Part shown: positions 33,080 through 42,874 of the stretch, piece after piece | Layout of the letters: every line of letters begins with the position of its first letter | Position numbering within the stretch: position 1 is the first letter of the stretch | Origin: Fibrobacter sp. | GTDB taxonomy: Bacteria > Fibrobacterota > Fibrobacteria > Fibrobacterales > Fibrobacteraceae | Direction of reading: 5' to 3' | Assembly: GCA_024398935.1 (NCBI GenBank) | Contig: JAKSIH010000008.1 | Location: 1-64,000 of the forward strand | DNA: 64,000 bases | Notes under the pieces: generated by a model | Told to the model about the DNA's origin: nothing | Seen by the model: the letters and a program-made list of their open reading frames with translations, nothing else | The model's database searches: none | Made by a program: the position numbers and the translations under genes

Positions 33080-35608
33080 TTATAGGGCAAATCCGTAAAG
33101 AATCCGTTTTGGTGACGCGGTGAAAAGGATATTGTTGGCCACGAAAGGTGTTCCTGATCCGCCGGGAATGTTATAGTGCTTCTGAATTTTTCCATCCTTC
33201 AGCCCTATAGAAACTATTTCTGCACCTTGTTCTATCCAGATAGACTCGTTCTTGACAAAGGGTCTCGAAAAAACGGAATTCTTGCCCTGGAATTTCCATA
33301 GGGGGGCGCCTGCTTCCGAAAAGAGCAGGATTGCCTGGTTCGCCAGGTTGACCAGGAGCTTAGGCTCATTTTTCTGTGAGACGACCTGCATGGAGGCGAC
33401 AGGGGAGTCGGTTAATACCTGAAGAGGACTGTTGTCGGGATGGTTCAGGTTGTGAATTAAAATTTTGTTGTTCGTTGTCGCAAAGAATAGGGTAGAATCT
33501 GCAAGTTCCATGTGCGATATGTTGTTTGAAATTCGCTTGGAAGTACCTTCCCTGATTTTTCCGGAATTGTCATCTGCAATAAGGAGGTTTCCTTCCAGGT
33601 TGCAGAGGTATAGGCTTTCTCTGTTTTTGGCCATGAGGAAGGGTGTCGAGAATATCTTGCGAGACCAGAGAATCTTACTTTCGTTACGACCGACTTTCAG
33701 CAGGAAGCCGTTCCAGGTTACCACATAAACAGCATCTTCGTGCACCTTGACGCTAAAGGCCTTTCCCGGCAGCTGTAAATTCAGGGATGGGGTCATCTTG
33801 TTAAGTTCGAGAAGGGATAAACTGTACTTTGTCGCGATGGCGAGAAGGCTTTCGTCGCTATCGATGACAGGACTGTTATCCAATGTTCCCACATTTCTCT
33901 TCCAGCGTATCTCACCATTTTCCGGGTTTATGCAGAACAGCTGTTCTGCCGCAGGATCAAGAGTAAAAAGGTTCTTCCGGTTACCAAAGAAACGCGGGTA
34001 CTTTGTTTTTGGGGAAATGGGGAGCTGGCTTACAATTTTTGCTCCAATCGCCTTTCCGTATTGGCTAAGGATTAGGGCTGATGTTTGGGGATTGCTGGAG
34101 GAAAGTCGTACCGCTTCTGACCAGGCTTGCAGTTTTTGTTTTTCGCTGGCATCCTTGTTCTCCAGGTAAATAGCCTTGAAAAACCACCCTTCTGCGTTTC
34201 CGGGTTCTACCCTGAAAAGAGTGTCCAGCAGGACCGAGAGTGAATCCCATTCTTCGCTTTCGACCAGTTCTTTTGCTTTCTGGACAAAAATTTTGGACTG
34301 GATAGGCTTCTTCCCGTAATAGCGGGATGATATTGCCTGTAGTCTATTGCTGCCGAAGTCCAGATAAATGGATTCGTCGGTAAGGATAGGCTCTTTTTCT
34401 ATAGGTTTGGTGAAATTGAATGTCCAAAGCGGTCGAAGCAGTGTGTCTACGGAAATGATGGAACCTTCTTCGGAGAATAGCCCCAGGGTACCCTTGGCCA
34501 GCGGGCTTACGATGCTTGCCTCGGTTAAAACCGATGCCTTGACGAAACCGGTTGCCCTGTCAAACAGGGAGAGCCTACCGGAGGACTCTAGCACAGCAAT
34601 GCTGTTTTCGAAGGACAGGATGCTTTCGACACTTCCTACATAGGCTTTCCATAGAGGGTTGACGGATATTTTTAAGTTGAATCCGTAAAGGCTGTTTCCG
34701 GAAAGCAGATATATAAAGGACTTGTTTATCAGGACTTTTGTGATATTGTCATAGAGATAGATTTCCTTGATGTCATCGCCGGTCTCTGAAGAAATGATAT
34801 GGAGGGCGTTGTCCGGACAGTTAAGGACATAGCCTTTTAGAACGCTGTAGAAACCTTCTATTGAACAGTTGTTGTACTTCTCCGGAATTGAGGTCTTTTT
34901 TCCTTTCTTGTCGATGAGGGACAGTTCTGTACCTTCCTGGACAATCACTTGTCCGTCCTGTTCGAAAAATCCGACAATTCTAGAAACGGAATAGCTTCGA
35001 TTTTGCTTGCCGGAGTGAAATGATTTAAAAAGGAGGCTATCGTCGCTTGCGTTCTTGTACCAGATGCCTAAAGGACTTATTTGATAAATTTCCGCTTCCA
35101 GGGGGATGGCTGCAGAAATATTCTGAAGCTCCGAGGAAGTTAATTTCTGTATGGAACCGTTGTTGAGTAGCAGGTATGTGGGGCTCTTTCCAAAGATTTT
35201 CTTGATGGGGGCTTGCAACTGTAAAGGCTTTTGTAAAAGCTGTTCCGGTTGCTTGCTGGTCATGGCTTCCCGTTCAGCAAGCCAGTAGGCGAGATCCGTT
35301 TCGTCTGCCGAGGACAGGCTTTGTCTGTAGTAAGAGTTTGCCGATTGCTGGTTGTCTGCCAGTTCCTGAATTTTTCCAAGATAAAAGAATGCCTTTCCCT
35401 TGTCGTTCTCGTCCCCGTTCTGGGCGACCTTTTCAAGGAGACTGACCGCCCCGGAAAAATCTCCCTTCATCTCGAAAAGATAGATGGCTTCCTGAATGGT
35501 GGATTCCATCTTCTCGGCAAATGCTGTAGCGGATAAAAGCAGCACGACCATCAAGTAGGCGAGTGCTTGATGGACCGCTCTTGCAGCAATGTCCTTTGCG
35601 CTAAACAT
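33080..35608 (-). CDS. Periplasmic TPR and PQQ-like beta-propeller protein
   Basis: 842 residues. Signal peptide ALAYLMVVLLLSATAFA. Residues about 35-130 look like tetratricopeptide repeats (AIYLFEMKGDFSGAVSLLEKV, of which GDFSGAVSLLEK is the core; GKAFFYLGKIQELADNQQSA). A further TPR-like stretch lies near residues 455-520. Repeated WxxxVGxxxS phrases such as PLWKAYVGSVESI, IRWKRNVGTLDNSPVID, ILWSRKIFSTPF and PLWKFQGKNSVFSRP mark PQQ/WD-like propeller blades. Its start lies inside the end of the response regulator gene (8-base overlap), so it belongs to the two-component operon. Partner or sensor role is inference. Confidence 0.75.
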   Translation of the reverse strand: MFSAKDIAARAVHQALAYLMVVLLLSATAFAEKMESTIQEAIYLFEMKGDFSGAVSLLEKVAQNGDENDKGKAFFYLGKIQELADNQQSANSYYRQSLSSADETDLAYWLAEREAMTSKQPEQLLQKPLQLQAPIKKIFGKSPTYLLLNNGSIQKLTSSELQNISAAIPLEAEIYQISPLGIWYKNASDDSLLFKSFHSGKQNRSYSVSRIVGFFEQDGQVIVQEGTELSLIDKKGKKTSIPEKYNNCSIEGFYSVLKGYVLNCPDNALHIISSETGDDIKEIYLYDNITKVLINKSFIYLLSGNSLYGFNLKISVNPLWKAYVGSVESILSFENSIAVLESSGRLSLFDRATGFVKASVLTEASIVSPLAKGTLGLFSEEGSIISVDTLLRPLWTFNFTKPIEKEPILTDESIYLDFGSNRLQAISSRYYGKKPIQSKIFVQKAKELVESEEWDSLSVLLDTLFRVEPGNAEGWFFKAIYLENKDASEKQKLQAWSEAVRLSSSNPQTSALILSQYGKAIGAKIVSQLPISPKTKYPRFFGNRKNLFTLDPAAEQLFCINPENGEIRWKRNVGTLDNSPVIDSDESLLAIATKYSLSLLELNKMTPSLNLQLPGKAFSVKVHEDAVYVVTWNGFLLKVGRNESKILWSRKIFSTPFLMAKNRESLYLCNLEGNLLIADDNSGKIREGTSKRISNNISHMELADSTLFFATTNNKILIHNLNHPDNSPLQVLTDSPVASMQVVSQKNEPKLLVNLANQAILLFSEAGAPLWKFQGKNSVFSRPFVKNESIWIEQGAEIVSIGLKDGKIQKHYNIPGGSGTPFVANNILFTASPKRILYGFAL

Positions 35609-36299
35609 CGAACTTGTATCCGGCTCCTCTTACGGAATGAATAATCTTGGACTGGTCGTCGGACAGTTTCTTGCGAAGGACCACAATGTGGTTGTCGACA
35701 ACTCGGGTAGACGGCATGCTGTCTTCCGTGTAGCCCCAGATATCGCGAAGCATGTCTTCTCGCATAATGACTTCACTACGGTGTATCCAGAAATACTTGA
35801 GAGTCTGGTATTCTCGTGCAGTAAGATCTAGGGGGACACCTCCCTTCGAAGCGGTGTATTTCTTGAAGTCCACATGGATATCCAGAAAATCGATGGCGTC
35901 CGGACCGGATTCGGACTCAGAGGCTTTGGGCGTTTCCAGCCTTCTCAGAAATGCCTTGACCCGAGCGAGAAGTTCCAGGATGGAGAATGGCTTGGTTACA
36001 TAGTCATCAGCACCAATTTCAAGTCCTGCAACCTTACTTGCCTCTTCAGTCTTCGCGGTAAGCATGATGATAAATGTTTCTGGATGCTTGTTGCGGATGT
36101 AACGACAGACTTCAAAGCCACTTTTCTTTGGGATCATCAGGTCCAGAAGAATCAGGTGGGGCTCAAAGCTATCCACTTTCTGGATTGCTTCTTCTCCGTC
36201 ACAGGCGGTTTCCACAATGTAGTTTTCCAGTTCAAAATTATCCTGTAGGCCTAAACGGATAATCTCTTCGTCTTCTACGATTAAAATTTTGTATTGCAT
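35601..36299 (-). CDS. OmpR/PhoB-family response regulator
   Basis: 232 residues. Receiver domain: acidic pair in IVEDEEIIR, phosphorylation Asp in LILLDLMIPKKSG (about residue 53), Thr in IMLTAKTEE, Lys in YVTKPFSI. The C-terminal winged helix reads LDLTAREYQTLKYFWIH, RVVDNHIVVLRKKL and IHSVRGAGYKF. It should be phosphorylated by the histidine kinase encoded one base upstream and control transcription. Start ATG at 36299; the kinase stop ends at 36301. Confidence 0.95.
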   Translation of the reverse strand: MQYKILIVEDEEIIRLGLQDNFELENYIVETACDGEEAIQKVDSFEPHLILLDLMIPKKSGFEVCRYIRNKHPETFIIMLTAKTEEASKVAGLEIGADDYVTKPFSILELLARVKAFLRRLETPKASESESGPDAIDFLDIHVDFKKYTASKGGVPLDLTAREYQTLKYFWIHRSEVIMREDMLRDIWGYTEDSMPSTRVVDNHIVVLRKKLSDDQSKIIHSVRGAGYKFDV

Positions 36300-36300
36300 G

Positions 36301-38364
36301 TTACTCCGCCCTCTTGAATCGTACTGTGAAAGTGGATCCTTTTCCTAACTTACTGACCAGGGATATGGTTGCGCGGTGCGTTTCAGCGACTCGTTTCACA
36401 ATGGCCAGCCCCAGTCCGGACCCCTTTGTGCTTCGGGTCATTTCATCACCGACTCTATAGAAATCATTAAATATATTTTTTTGCTCGGAACTGTCAATTC
36501 CTACACCGGTGTCTGTTACCGCAAACACAACCTGGTTGTCCTTGTTCAATGTCCTGACCGTGATTTCGCCAGGCGCATTCGTGTATTTGATAGCATTCTC
36601 GATTAGGTTCTGGGCCAGACTATACAGTGCTGTATAATCTCCCATGACATAGCACCCCGGCTCAAAGGATGCTGTAATTTCCAGACCTTTTTCGATGGCT
36701 ATGTTCTGGACTGCATCAAAGACCTTTTGGGCGCAGATGGTAAAATCGAGGCGTTCCCACTTAAATGCTTCGGAACCGTGCTCCATGCGGGTGTAGTTGA
36801 GAATTGCTCCAATGAGATTTTCAAGACGGGTTGCTTCTTTCCCGATTAGCCCTGAGTATTCCTGTACCTTTTCAACTTTTTGAACTCGCCCGCGGGCCAT
36901 CATTTCGGAAAACATCTTGATGGATGTCAAAGGGGTCTTTAGTTCGTGAGAGACGCTGGAAAGAAAGTTCGCCTTCATGGAAAGAAGCTTTCTTTCCTGG
37001 TTGATAAAGCGGAACATGAAGAATGAACCAAAGACAACTGTAATGAGGGCAAATAGCATAAGCCCGTACATAAGGAACATGCGCTGTCTAGTTTCTTTTC
37101 GGATATCCTGCATGTCCTTTTCGTAGAGAGTCAGTTCCCAGTTCAGAACTTCGCTAATCTGAATCTGGTTTATGACGCTGGAACTGTCCGATCGTTGCCC
37201 GAGAAGAACCTGGTCGTTCTTTTCAACAATGACAAAAGGCACCCCTTTCCAGCTTTTGGCAACAGACTTTATCTTACCGAGAATCCTTGCCTTGAATGCA
37301 TCCCGGTCAATTTTTGCAATGACCTGCTGATCTCCGGATAGGAAGGGATAGGCCATCTTTAACAAAATGGTTTCGTCGTTCTGGCTAAAGGATATTCCAT
37401 CCTTGTTTGTGACGGGATCTTCAATAACTTCCTGAAAGAAATTCTGGTTTTTGGAGAAAATGTCCATGTACCCCAGCTGTCTATTGAAATTCTCCCGCAG
37501 GTTCCAGAATGCCTCACGTTTATCCTGGGGGAGGTTCTCGAAGGAGAGAATCTGGGTAAATGCAGATTCAAAGAAAAACTTTGACGAGGAGATGTCGTCC
37601 ACATCGGTTTCTTCAAGAAATGCCTTTAGCACCGAGAGGCAGTATTCCTGGGCCTCCTTGTGCTTTTTCTGTTCGACCAGGATGTCAAAATGCAACAGAT
37701 TTGCTGAACGCGTCAGGTCTGCCGTCAGATAGCCTTGCTGGTGTGGCGCCTGTTCAAGAATTCTTAACAGGTCCAGAGCCTCGTTGTAATTTTTTGCTTT
37801 GTAGTAGAAGCGGATTAGTCCAAGAATGCTTTGAATCTGGTCGTCCCGATTGTCGAAAAAGAAGGGGACTAGCCGCATTCCCCGCTGGACCCGGTTCATG
37901 TAGGCTTTAGGAAGTCTAGGATCCTGGCTGTTGTTTTTTTCTACCTGGTAAAGTTTCTTGGTATCGGCGGTGGGCCTAATGGAGGAAAATCCCGAAGACT
38001 TGTAATAATGTTTGGAGAATATATCCGGGTAAACCAACTGCCCCTTGTTGAATAGGAATATGGCATCAATTCCGTCTACAGATTTGAACTCTGTTTCGTT
38101 TCCAAAGTCCAGAAGGTGTTGGGGCTGTTCATACAGAAAAAGGGAGGCGGTCTTGACTTCGTTAAAAATCTTGCTCTGCTCATTTGCGATGGCATCTTCC
38201 AGTTCGTTTTGGAATGCCTGTCGGTTTTCTGTGAAATTCTTTTGCGCCAGGAACATTTCGTTCTGGATGTTCCTAAAGCTCAAGAACGACAAAATTGCGG
38301 TGGGCAAGATGATGCCCCCCGCAAACAAAAGAATGAACAGCAGGTTGTTTTTGGAAACCTTCAC
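36301..38364 (-). CDS. Membrane sensor histidine kinase
   Basis: 687 residues. First membrane segment about residues 8-28 (LLFILLFAGGIILPTAILSF), a roughly 390-residue periplasmic region that looks helical with TPR-like character (NEALDLLRILEQAPHQ), second membrane segment near 425-447, then the kinase core: H box SVSHELKTPLTSIKM, N box QNLIENAIKYT, G boxes DTGVGID and GSGLGLAIVKR. It is adjacent to an OmpR-type regulator. The unusually large sensor region suggests a protein or peptide signal; the signal cannot be read from sequence. Confidence 0.93.
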   Translation of the reverse strand: MKVSKNNLLFILLFAGGIILPTAILSFLSFRNIQNEMFLAQKNFTENRQAFQNELEDAIANEQSKIFNEVKTASLFLYEQPQHLLDFGNETEFKSVDGIDAIFLFNKGQLVYPDIFSKHYYKSSGFSSIRPTADTKKLYQVEKNNSQDPRLPKAYMNRVQRGMRLVPFFFDNRDDQIQSILGLIRFYYKAKNYNEALDLLRILEQAPHQQGYLTADLTRSANLLHFDILVEQKKHKEAQEYCLSVLKAFLEETDVDDISSSKFFFESAFTQILSFENLPQDKREAFWNLRENFNRQLGYMDIFSKNQNFFQEVIEDPVTNKDGISFSQNDETILLKMAYPFLSGDQQVIAKIDRDAFKARILGKIKSVAKSWKGVPFVIVEKNDQVLLGQRSDSSSVINQIQISEVLNWELTLYEKDMQDIRKETRQRMFLMYGLMLFALITVVFGSFFMFRFINQERKLLSMKANFLSSVSHELKTPLTSIKMFSEMMARGRVQKVEKVQEYSGLIGKEATRLENLIGAILNYTRMEHGSEAFKWERLDFTICAQKVFDAVQNIAIEKGLEITASFEPGCYVMGDYTALYSLAQNLIENAIKYTNAPGEITVRTLNKDNQVVFAVTDTGVGIDSSEQKNIFNDFYRVGDEMTRSTKGSGLGLAIVKRVAETHRATISLVSKLGKGSTFTVRFKRAE

Positions 38365-38378
38365 GGCTACCCGGAAAT

Positions 38379-39551
38379 TTACTTAACCACGTTAGCGTGA
38401 TGGGTCACGGAAACCCTGTGTCCGACCTCGATACGGCGGTTATTGGAATAAATTTCGCGAATGAGCACGGCGGCTTCATTTTCGGTGGCTCGTGCGATGA
38501 GTCCGCGTCCGAGAAGGCGAGGCGGAATGCTGGGATCGGAATCGTCGATATCCCAGATTGCCACGGCGTCGCCGGAAGAATATCCCTGTGCGGATCCCTT
38601 GTTGATCAGGACATAGGCGTAAGCGCCGATGATCAGCATGGGGTCCATGGCATAGCTGATGGCGGCCAGGGTATCGGCCTTTGCGCTGGGGGAGGTCGTA
38701 TAGCCGGTCACATTGATCGGTTCTGCCGCTTTCTTAAGCCTTGCCTTGGACTGGTTTATACGGATTTCCCGGAAACTCTGGACCACTTGTGCCCTGGAGA
38801 GGGTGTCTCCAATTGCCATAATCTTTGCAATACCGGAAATGCGCAAAAGGGCAAACTTTTCAAAGTTGTTTCCGTTGCCGGTAGGAACTTCAATTGCCTT
38901 TGCTTCTAGAATTTCAACAAGATCGCCTTTCTTGATATTGCTATCCGTTTTCTTGCCAATACCGACAATTACTTCGCTTTCCGGAATGTGGATGAGGGGT
39001 TCCTTTTTCTCCCCGGAACGGATGGAGAAGAAGCGCTCATCCTTTTTCAGTGAGTCCATGGTGTAAATTTCGGGAGCGAGAACCTGGTAATAGCCGTTGA
39101 AAGCCTTGGGGGCGGAGCGCTGCTTGAAGTAATATGCAGTTTCCTCGTTTTTCTTCCTAGGGTTCTTTTTGTCCTTGTCGCGAAGATTTCCCAGCATGGA
39201 TTCAAATTCCGTATTTCTGGAGTCACCTTCGTCGCAACCGGCAGAGGTTATTCCCTTGGGCAGGTTTGAGTCTGCCACTGCGGCATCGCAGGGGAATTTC
39301 TTCTTTTCGGGATCAATCTGAAGAATAGTTTCTTCGCGGGTGCTATCGCCGAGATACAGGGAATCGCCAGGATAAATCCAGTGGGGATCCTGGATGTGAC
39401 GGTTATTTTCCCAGAGATCGGGCCAGGCAAAGGGGTCATGGAGGAATTCATCGCTCAAATCCCAAAGGGTATCGCCTTCCTTGATGATGTAGGCGGAGGC
39501 AATCAAGGCTGTAATGCCGAGGCAAATGGAAGCACTCTTCAATAAACGCAT
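38379..39551 (-). CDS. LysM domain envelope protein
   Basis: 390 residues. Signal peptide LLKSASICLGITALIASA. A LysM peptidoglycan-binding motif follows at once (IIKEGDTLWDLSDEFL, then NRHIQDPHWIYPGDSLYL). The remainder is beta-rich with a basic linker (DKDKKNPRKKNEE) and late GSAQGYSSGDAVAIWDID, similar in layout to LysM proteins that carry a C-terminal beta domain. It should sit in the periplasm on the cell wall. It follows a TrmA-like gene by 35 bases and precedes the histidine kinase by 14. Confidence 0.85.
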   Translation of the reverse strand: MRLLKSASICLGITALIASAYIIKEGDTLWDLSDEFLHDPFAWPDLWENNRHIQDPHWIYPGDSLYLGDSTREETILQIDPEKKKFPCDAAVADSNLPKGITSAGCDEGDSRNTEFESMLGNLRDKDKKNPRKKNEETAYYFKQRSAPKAFNGYYQVLAPEIYTMDSLKKDERFFSIRSGEKKEPLIHIPESEVIVGIGKKTDSNIKKGDLVEILEAKAIEVPTGNGNNFEKFALLRISGIAKIMAIGDTLSRAQVVQSFREIRINQSKARLKKAAEPINVTGYTTSPSAKADTLAAISYAMDPMLIIGAYAYVLINKGSAQGYSSGDAVAIWDIDDSDPSIPPRLLGRGLIARATENEAAVLIREIYSNNRRIEVGHRVSVTHHANVVK

Positions 39552-39586
39552 AGTTAACCCTAACTTGTTGACTGATATAGAGAAAT

Positions 39587-40927
39587 TTAACCTTTTCTCT
39601 GCTTGAAAGTGGGGACATCCTGCATAAATACAGGCTTATTTGCTGTTTTTTGTTCAAAAACCCGTTCTTTAGGACGCTGTACATTTCGGGATCTTGCTCG
39701 CGTAGCTGGATTTTGGCCTAAAATACCGGCGCGGTCGGGAACAAAGAGGTATAGTACTTCGAAATGACCGCTACCCGGTTCTAGATATAGCGGAATCATC
39801 TTTCGGAGCATGTACCCTTCGTTTCTCAGTCGCTTGATTTCCTTGGAGGCTGTTTCCAGGCTTCTGGTCTGGATAAGAATTCGTTCAGGTCTAGCCTGTG
39901 CAATAGCCAGTTCTACGCCAGAGGCCAGGGTCTCTTCGCCAGGAAGGTTCAGATAGAAGGTCCAGCGACCTTCGTTTTCCGCCTTGTTAAAGAACTTGTT
40001 GAAAAATTCGGCATCGGCGTGGCCCCTGTGGAACTTCATATTCTCGCTGACCGCATTTCGTGCGTTTGCCTTGGACGATAGCATTGCGAATTCCCTGCAG
40101 TCAAGAGAATCAACTCTCTTAAATAAGCCGGCAAGGGATGCGCTTACGAAACTGGAGCCGGAGTAGAATTCAAAAAAACAGTCTTCGCGGTTGGGGTGTA
40201 TAGCAGTCTCGATCCTTTTCGGAAGGCCGTACCAGACATCCTTGATTCTCGGAGACCAGTCCATGACATGCATTAGAAGTCCGCTATTCCCAATGGGCAT
40301 GAAGTCGCTGCCAAAGGCGGCTCTGGCTTCTACCTTCATGGAGATAGTCCCTGCAGGATCGAACAGTCCGTCGGGAGTACACTGTATATGGTGGCAACTG
40401 GCTATTTCTGGACAATTCCTTTCCAGGAAGTCGATAAAGGTCTTGTAACCATGGGCGGAATTTCTTCCTTTCAGGTTGACCTGGACTAGCATCGCGAAAC
40501 GTCCGTCGCCAATGGCACGAAACCAGATTTGCCTCAAGGCCTTCTTGAATATATGGAGATGGTCCTTCTTGAGTTGTTCAAGGACTCGTGCGACGATATC
40601 CGGAGCCGACATCTCCTTTGTAGGAGATTCGATGGACAGATGCTCGTGCTCTCCCCGAATAGTCTTGATAATTCGCCAGTCGGAATTTTCCGGGGAAGCG
40701 TCGGCGGTAAACCATGCCTGGATCTTTCCTGGAATCTTTTCGTTGGCAACCCATGCAGTCAGTTGTTGCTTCAGGTCTTCTAAGGCTGGAACGGCCTGTG
40801 GAATCGACTCTGCCGTTGTGGCCTTTACTTCGAAACGCCCCTGTGGAACGCTTCTACGACCTTCATTTCTGGAAAAAGGCTTTCTGGTGTTATCGCGATT
40901 AAAAGTTTTCTTCTGGGGCTTATACAT
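39587..40927 (-). CDS. TrmA/RlmD-like methyltransferase homologue lacking the catalytic cysteine
   Basis: 446 residues from the ATG at 40927 (MYKPQKKTFN); an upstream ATG at 40981 overlaps the previous gene. The middle and end align by eye with RNA m5U methyltransferases: FYSGSSFVSASLA in place of DLYCGxGxFSLxLA; YLNLPGEETLASG in place of LDPPRxG; RILIQTRSLETASKEIKRL in place of VYISCNPxTLxxDL; and GHFEVLYLF in place of THVExVxLL. The nucleophilic Cys would be Arg, while the base Glu is kept. N- and C-termini are basic and unstructured, fitting an RNA-binding pseudo-enzyme. The family call is mine from motif order. Confidence 0.55.
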   Translation of the reverse strand: MYKPQKKTFNRDNTRKPFSRNEGRRSVPQGRFEVKATTAESIPQAVPALEDLKQQLTAWVANEKIPGKIQAWFTADASPENSDWRIIKTIRGEHEHLSIESPTKEMSAPDIVARVLEQLKKDHLHIFKKALRQIWFRAIGDGRFAMLVQVNLKGRNSAHGYKTFIDFLERNCPEIASCHHIQCTPDGLFDPAGTISMKVEARAAFGSDFMPIGNSGLLMHVMDWSPRIKDVWYGLPKRIETAIHPNREDCFFEFYSGSSFVSASLAGLFKRVDSLDCREFAMLSSKANARNAVSENMKFHRGHADAEFFNKFFNKAENEGRWTFYLNLPGEETLASGVELAIAQARPERILIQTRSLETASKEIKRLRNEGYMLRKMIPLYLEPGSGHFEVLYLFVPDRAGILGQNPATRARSRNVQRPKERVFEQKTANKPVFMQDVPTFKQRKG

Positions 40928-40947
40928 AGTATCTTGCTTGTCTAAAA

Positions 40948-42705
40948 TTATACATAGAACCTTGGATAGATCCAGGAACATTCCTTTGCCAGCATCTTAG
41001 GAAATTCTCTAAAGTTTCCGTTGATCTGGTACATATTAAGGCATCCTTCCACGGGTTCGAGCTTGATGACCGAATCTGCTCGGGATTCCAGGTACGGGTA
41101 CTCGTCCAGGTTGCAACTGGAGACCACCGCACAGCCGGTCAGGGCAATGATGGTGTCTATCATCTGCATCAGGATTTGATGCGGGGCGCCGTTCAGTCGC
41201 GTGGACTTGGGATTGTGCAGAACTGCAGAAATGGGGTCGATTACAACAACCTTGTAGTCGTGATTTTCCAGTTTCTTTGCACCTTGAATTCGCTTGGCGA
41301 TAAGCTGGGCTGTTTCTATGGGGGAAAGGGCCGTACCGCGAAGATTCAGGAAACCGAATTTTGGTGTACTTGCGTTCAGGTCCCGCTTTGCCCCGAGGAG
41401 ATGGAGACGGTTTAGGAATACGGACTTTGTCAGTTCAAAGTTGATGAACAGGACATCGTTAGAGCTTGTCGAATTGCCGAACCAATCCTCGCCGTAGCAG
41501 ATGGATAGCCCGAGATCCATGAGTGCCATGGACTTTCCGCTTTTTGGGGGAGCGGTAAAGAGGAAAAATTCCCCTGCACGTAACATGTTTTCCACAATGG
41601 TGGAATCCTTTTTGGGTGCTTCTTCGCTGTCGCTTGCAAGTTCGATGAGTGGCTTTCCATCCAGGGAATACTCAACCCATTCCTGCCATTCCTTGAAGTT
41701 CTTGGCGCCCTGTTCCAGGCCGATAAGGTACTGCTGCTTGCCGCCGCGAAGTACGCCAGGCATACGGACCATCATGTGGGGATTGCGGTTGGAGGCGTCA
41801 ACCTTAAAGCCCTGGGAATCCAATGTGTTAAAGAGGAAGTCAACACGTTCCTTGTATTCATCTTCGTCGTTGGCGAAAATCTTGACCCATGCTTGCACGG
41901 AGTTAGCGCCGGTGTTAACCAGGGCCGCACAGGGGAGGTTTAGCGCCTTGTAATAGGCAAGCTGTTTTGCCAGGGACATTTTGGGGTTGTCCACGACCAC
42001 ATAACGGTAGTGCCAGCTTTCGTCAGTAGCTTCGGCACCGCCCTTAACGGCGTTGATGCAAAGGAGGGCACCTTCGGGACTGTCAAGTCCCTTCATGATC
42101 TTCTTGATGGCATCATCCTGACCGACGATGTTCTCGACAAGTTCTTCTGTACTGTTGGGAGTGTTTGAAATTTTGAAAGCGATGGTCTCGTCGTTTTCAA
42201 AAGTGGCTTCTAGCAATTTTGCAAGATCTTTACGCCAATCCGCTGCAGGCCATGGAATAGAAAGCGCTTCCGGGTCAATCTTGAAATTCTGTAACAGTTC
42301 CAGGGACTGGGTGTCCAGACCGAGTGCGAGCATCTGCTCCATGGAAATCATCCCTGCGGAAAGGGGATTGATAATGGGCATGGCTACCGTTTGGGGGGCA
42401 GCCACTGCTTCCATGGATTGGGTCTGTGCAACTGGTGCTGCGGGCTGAACTGTCTGAGGCGTAGCCGGTTCCTCATCTCTTTCAGCTCTTTTTTCTGCAG
42501 AGAAGGCACGACGGAGAATCTGTTCGACTTCGTCACCATCCATTCCGTCGTCGCGGGCTTTACCGCCAAGCTGGAAACTGGCGTCCATGAAGGTCCAGCC
42601 TTCCTCTAAGGCTGCAACACCGGCCTTATACAGTTCTGCCTTAAGCTCGTTTTCGCTATAGCTACCTTTCAAAAACAGGTTAATGATCTTCTTTGCGCTT
42701 TCCAT
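40948..42705 (-). CDS. AEP-primase-like / RepA-type AAA ATPase fusion
   Basis: 585 residues. N-terminal 70 residues are helical; a Pro/Ala/Gln linker follows. Residues about 215-345 resemble the archaeo-eukaryotic primase-type domain of mobile-element primases (YRYVVVDNPKMSLAKQL, AALVNTGANSVQAWVKI, NPHMMVRMPGVLRGGKQQYL). Residues about 370-560 are a RepA/RecA-like ATPase: Walker A TAPPKSGKSMALMD, then LFINFELTKSVFLNRL and Walker B YKVVVIDPISAV. Such fusions are commonest in plasmids and phages, yet no other mobile gene is here. The role may be repair or a domesticated replication function. Confidence 0.65.
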   Translation of the reverse strand: MESAKKIINLFLKGSYSENELKAELYKAGVAALEEGWTFMDASFQLGGKARDDGMDGDEVEQILRRAFSAEKRAERDEEPATPQTVQPAAPVAQTQSMEAVAAPQTVAMPIINPLSAGMISMEQMLALGLDTQSLELLQNFKIDPEALSIPWPAADWRKDLAKLLEATFENDETIAFKISNTPNSTEELVENIVGQDDAIKKIMKGLDSPEGALLCINAVKGGAEATDESWHYRYVVVDNPKMSLAKQLAYYKALNLPCAALVNTGANSVQAWVKIFANDEDEYKERVDFLFNTLDSQGFKVDASNRNPHMMVRMPGVLRGGKQQYLIGLEQGAKNFKEWQEWVEYSLDGKPLIELASDSEEAPKKDSTIVENMLRAGEFFLFTAPPKSGKSMALMDLGLSICYGEDWFGNSTSSNDVLFINFELTKSVFLNRLHLLGAKRDLNASTPKFGFLNLRGTALSPIETAQLIAKRIQGAKKLENHDYKVVVIDPISAVLHNPKSTRLNGAPHQILMQMIDTIIALTGCAVVSSCNLDEYPYLESRADSVIKLEPVEGCLNMYQINGNFREFPKMLAKECSWIYPRFYV

Positions 42706-42874
42706 GGGTCAGTCTCACATTATATCTATCCAATTATAATGTAGCTTATTTTCTTTTTCCTGATATTCGTTATGTTCTGTTCCTGGCCTTTTATTTTACA
42801 AAAAACAAGAATTTGGTACACGAAAAACTCCAAAACCTTGCTATTTTGTTTAGACTCAAAAAAAGGATTTTATA

